16,407 bases of DNA from an uncultured Macromonas sp. Lineage in GTDB: Bacteria; Pseudomonadota; Gammaproteobacteria; Burkholderiales; Burkholderiaceae. The DNA lies in assembly GCA_946481585.1 (NCBI GenBank), contig CAMLOF010000036.1, forward strand, positions 1-16,407, read 5' to 3'. A program made the translations under genes and the position numbers. Under the pieces are notes generated by a model. It ran no database searches. It was not told the origin of the DNA and saw nothing but the letters and a program-made list of their open reading frames with translations. Shown here one piece after another: positions 13,741-16,407 of the stretch (positions are counted from its first letter, which is position 1; each line of letters begins with the position of its first letter).

Positions 13741-15738
13741 TCAGGGCAGGTCGTTGTTGGGAGCCTGTGCGGATGCGGCGCGCGGGCCGATAGGTGCTAG
13801 GCGGCTGCTCAGGCGTTGCGGTTCGCCGGTGATGAGCGCGGCGTAGTTGGTGGTGTTGGAGAGCACACGTTTGACGTAGTCGCGCGTTTCGTCAAAGGGA
13901 ATGTTCTCGATCCAGATGGGCGCTTCCAACACGGGGCCGTTGCGCCAGGTACGGGGGCGGCCCGGGCCTGCGTTGTAGGCGGCTGCGGCCATGGCCATGG
14001 AACCTTCGAAATCGTCCAGCGCCAGCTTGAGGTAGGCCGTGCCGATGACGATGTTGGTGTCGCGTTCGGTGATCTGGTGGGGCTTGAAGTTGGTCAGGCC
14101 GATGCGCTTGGCCGTCCAGCTGGCGGTGGCGGGCATCACCTGCATCAGGCCAGATGCGCCTACGTGGGAACGTGCGTCCATGATGAAGCGGCTTTCCTGG
14201 CGGATGAGACCGTAGACGTAAGCCGGGTCCAGGTTGATTTCACGGGCACGCTTGATCACCGCGTCCTTGAAAGGCATGGGGAAGCGCTGAGTCTGGTCCA
14301 CCTCGGTCTGGGTGCGCGTACTGGTGTTGATGCAGCGGTCCCACACCTCGTGCTTGCAGGCCAGGTCTGCTGCCGCGAGCAGTTCACGCTCGCCCATGCC
14401 GCCGGGGGTGTGCAGGGCGACGCTGTAGTTCCATTCGCGCACGCCTTCGCTGCGCAGGCCAACCTGGATGGCCTTGAGGGCGCGCTGCAAGCCGGGGTTG
14501 TCGCGGGCGGCCTGTGTTTCGGCAGCGGTCAAGGGCATGGGGGCCAGGGGCAGGGTGATCGTCTGCCCCAGGGCTTCCAGGGCCAGTTGCTCGTAGAACC
14601 CCGCAGCGCCCGCTATGCGCTGGTACAGCGCGGTTGCCTGTTTGCGTGAATCCGGGGTGTTGCGGGCCTGCAGCGCGCGGCCCAGCCAGTAGGTCCAGAC
14701 GGGTTCTGCTTGTTGGGCGGCGCTCATTGCGGCAATGGCCGCTTCAACCTGCTCCCACGCCCCGGCGCGCAGCGCTGCGCGGGCACGCCAGCCGAGGTGG
14801 TCGTCATTCAGGTGGCGGTTCTGCGCTTTTGCGAATGCTGCCAGTGCCTCGTCTGAAAGACGCAGGGCCAGCCTTTTGCCAATGACACCCCAGACCCAGC
14901 TTTGCTCCTCGGTGGTCAGCTGGGTACGCCAGCGCAGCTTGTCTGCCTCCTCGGCAGCGGCTTGCGGGTCACGTACCGCCAGTCGGATGAGCGCCAGCGT
15001 CACCAACTCCTTGGTGCGGGTGCGGATGGCGGTGACCTTTTCGTCAAGGTAGCGCTCGGGGTTGCTGTGGATGGTGTTGACGAGGCTGACCCAGGCGGGG
15101 TCTAGCATGCCTACGGCCTGGGTGGCCACGGCGGGCTGGTTGTATTCCATGGCCCAGCGGGCCCGGTGCCAGGCGGTCTCGGCTGGCAGGGCGCGGGTCT
15201 GCAGCCAGAACTGGGCCGCAGCCGCGCACCCGTCGTCGGCTTTCTTCTGCGCCAGCCACAGGGAACGTACCTGTTGCGCGGTGTCTGCACCTTGGCGGTC
15301 GCGCTGGGCCAGCAGCGCGTAGCACTGGACTTCCCGGTCGTCGTTCATGCGAAAGCGCGGCAATTCTTCTAGGAACAACGGCCAGTTGGCGGCTTTACCC
15401 AGTAGCAAAAGCCAGTCGTTGCGCAGGCGATCTTCGTAGTAAGTGCCTGCGTAACGGCTCAGGAAGGCGCGAATTTCGTCAGGGGAGGCCGTTTCCAATC
15501 GTGCTTTGAGCTCCCAATAGGCTGCCAGCGGTTCCAATTGGTGGCCCAGGACTTGCGGCAAGGCGGCGCGCAGTTGCGCCGAGTTGTTCTTGGCGAAAGC
15601 CTGGCGCATGTCCAGCAGGGCACGGTCGGCGTCAGTGAGCGGCTGGGCCGCAACGGGTGCAAGCAGGCCAGCCCATGGCAGCGCGGCGGCCGCCATAATG
15701 GTCAACAATCGGTGTCGCAACGTCTTCTTCAGTGTCAT
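13741..15738 (-). CDS. slt: Soluble lytic murein transglycosylase
   Basis: This periplasmic enzyme cleaves the MurNAc-GlcNAc bond of peptidoglycan and forms 1,6-anhydro ends. The 665-residue protein begins MTLKKTLRHRLL, followed by a hydrophobic stretch ending APVAAQ, a good Sec signal. A long Ala/Leu-rich helical part (about 30-490) fits the doughnut-shaped U domain of Slt70. The C-terminal catalytic domain has IRQESRF with the catalytic Glu near residue 515, then GASGLMQVMPATA and AAAAYNAGPGR, all classical for lytic transglycosylase family 1. The frame is open for another 192 codons upstream, but that part is the antisense of the cyclo-ligase gene and lacks Slt character. No strong Shine-Dalgarno is seen before the chosen ATG. 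Confidence 0.94.
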   Translation of the reverse strand: MTLKKTLRHRLLTIMAAAALPWAGLLAPVAAQPLTDADRALLDMRQAFAKNNSAQLRAALPQVLGHQLEPLAAYWELKARLETASPDEIRAFLSRYAGTYYEDRLRNDWLLLLGKAANWPLFLEELPRFRMNDDREVQCYALLAQRDRQGADTAQQVRSLWLAQKKADDGCAAAAQFWLQTRALPAETAWHRARWAMEYNQPAVATQAVGMLDPAWVSLVNTIHSNPERYLDEKVTAIRTRTKELVTLALIRLAVRDPQAAAEEADKLRWRTQLTTEEQSWVWGVIGKRLALRLSDEALAAFAKAQNRHLNDDHLGWRARAALRAGAWEQVEAAIAAMSAAQQAEPVWTYWLGRALQARNTPDSRKQATALYQRIAGAAGFYEQLALEALGQTITLPLAPMPLTAAETQAARDNPGLQRALKAIQVGLRSEGVREWNYSVALHTPGGMGERELLAAADLACKHEVWDRCINTSTRTQTEVDQTQRFPMPFKDAVIKRAREINLDPAYVYGLIRQESRFIMDARSHVGASGLMQVMPATASWTAKRIGLTNFKPHQITERDTNIVIGTAYLKLALDDFEGSMAMAAAAYNAGPGRPRTWRNGPVLEAPIWIENIPFDETRDYVKRVLSNTTNYAALITGEPQRLSSRLAPIGPRAASAQAPNNDLP

Positions 15739-15747
15739 AAGCGAATT

Positions 15748-16371
15748 ATGGATAACAAAGACCCCTCTGCCCAGCCTGATCCTCTGCAGCGCAAGGCCAA
15801 TTGGCGCAAGCAACTGGTGGAGGAACGCCTGCACCTGGAGGATCGGCTGGCCCGCAACGACGCGTTGCAGCGGGTGATGCGGGTGTGGCTGGTGGACAGG
15901 CCGGACGTGGTTATTGGCGCTTACTGGCCCATCAAGGGTGAGTTCGATCCTCTGCCTGCTTTGTTCCGCTGGCAGGAGGCGGGGATGGAGGCCGATGCGA
16001 TGGGGGCCACGCGGCGGCGGCGTATCGGGCTGCCGGTGATCAACAAGATCGACAAGACGCTGACGTTCCATACCTGGTACCCGGGCTGCCCGATGGAGGA
16101 GGACGCCTACGGCATTCCAAAACCCAAGGACACGGAGATCATTCAGCCCACGCTGCTGTTTGTGCCGTGCGTAGGCTACGGACCGGGGGGATACCGCCTG
16201 GGTTATGGCGGCGGCTTCTATGACCGGACGTTGGCGGCGCTGCAGCCTAAGCCGTTCACGGTGGGGCTGGGGTACACCAATGGCTTCCTGCCCGACCTGG
16301 AGCCGGAGCCGCACGACGTGCCGCTGGATGCGATCTTGAACGACAACGGGGTGGTTTGGCCGTTGTCTTGA
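15748..16371 (+). CDS. 5-formyltetrahydrofolate cyclo-ligase
   Basis: This enzyme (MTHFS, ygfA/fau family) uses ATP to convert 5-formyl-THF to 5,10-methenyl-THF and so returns a storage or inhibitory folate to the one-carbon pool. The 207-residue protein shows the family landmarks: a basic helical N-terminus (LQRKANWRKQLVEERL), IGAYWPIKGEFDP, YGIPKP at 121-126, and the phosphate-binding loop GYRLGYGGGFYDR at 148-160, then the C-terminal HDVPLDAILND. The ATG at 15748 begins 9 bases from the divergent slt start; only a weak AAGCG precedes it. It adds a second folate-related function to the window besides the folB genes. The last 36 bases of the window after its stop hold nothing I can recognise. 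Confidence 0.93.
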   Translation: MDNKDPSAQPDPLQRKANWRKQLVEERLHLEDRLARNDALQRVMRVWLVDRPDVVIGAYWPIKGEFDPLPALFRWQEAGMEADAMGATRRRRIGLPVINKIDKTLTFHTWYPGCPMEEDAYGIPKPKDTEIIQPTLLFVPCVGYGPGGYRLGYGGGFYDRTLAALQPKPFTVGLGYTNGFLPDLEPEPHDVPLDAILNDNGVVWPLS

Positions 16372-16407
16372 GGCTTTTGCTGCTCTGAGGTTTTTGCGCG
16401 GCCAAGG

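Noticed and set aside
15739..16314. In-frame upstream extension of slt giving an 857-residue protein
   Set aside because: The extra 192 codons are the antisense of the well-supported cyclo-ligase gene, lack Slt character, and would bury the clear signal peptide that begins at 15738.

Overview
The window reads as chromosomal DNA of a high-GC betaproteobacterium. The closest fit is order Burkholderiales, probably family Comamonadaceae (Acidovorax/Hydrogenophaga-like). This rests on remembered protein resemblance and on familiar neighbours (ttcA with the folB genes, cca, slt, the 5-formyl-THF cyclo-ligase and an NDUFA9-type oxidoreductase), not on a database search. I see no tRNA or rRNA gene, insertion sequence, phage gene or CRISPR array. 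Coding density is high, and the longest gap without a gene is about 226 bases.

Layout. (1) Bases 1-1537, minus strand: the tRNA-thiolating enzyme ttcA, followed after 8 bases by a DUF4136-type lipoprotein that runs off the left edge. (2) Bases 1624-4544, minus strand: two paralogous periplasmic solute-binding proteins flank a membrane diguanylate cyclase. The first binding-protein gene overlaps the cyclase gene by 10 bases, and there is no transporter permease or ATPase beside them. This looks like a sensory cassette that turns a periplasmic ligand into c-di-GMP. (3) Bases 4653-6279, minus strand: a pteridine module made of a pteridine-reductase-like SDR and two dihydroneopterin-aldolase-family proteins, tightly coupled. 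(4) Bases 6309-8201, plus strand: a MidA/NDUFAF7-like methyltransferase, a DUF2905 membrane protein and thioredoxin 2 (trxC).

(5) Bases 8178-10564, minus strand: a CsoR/FrmR-family repressor, a glutathione S-transferase and the CCA-adding enzyme, apparently one transcript. Its cca end overlaps the trxC end. (6) Bases 10791-12702, plus strand and divergent from the repressor: a DUF302 lipoprotein and a FadL-family outer-membrane channel, closed by a clear intrinsic terminator. The shared intergenic region holds a CsoR-style operator (ACCCTA-CCCCC-TAGGGT) lying between a -35-like and a -10-like element. (7) Bases 12763-15738, minus strand: soluble lytic transglycosylase (slt) followed by an NDUFA9-family NAD(P)-binding protein. 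(8) Bases 15748-16371, plus strand: 5-formyltetrahydrofolate cyclo-ligase, whose start lies only 9 bases from the slt start.

Most of the window is housekeeping. The parts most likely to be under-described are the binding protein-cyclase-binding protein cassette, and the repressor/DUF302/FadL module, whose repressor lacks the usual CsoR/FrmR histidine and has a cysteine next to that position. The pteridine cluster may make tetrahydromonapterin as well as serving folate synthesis.
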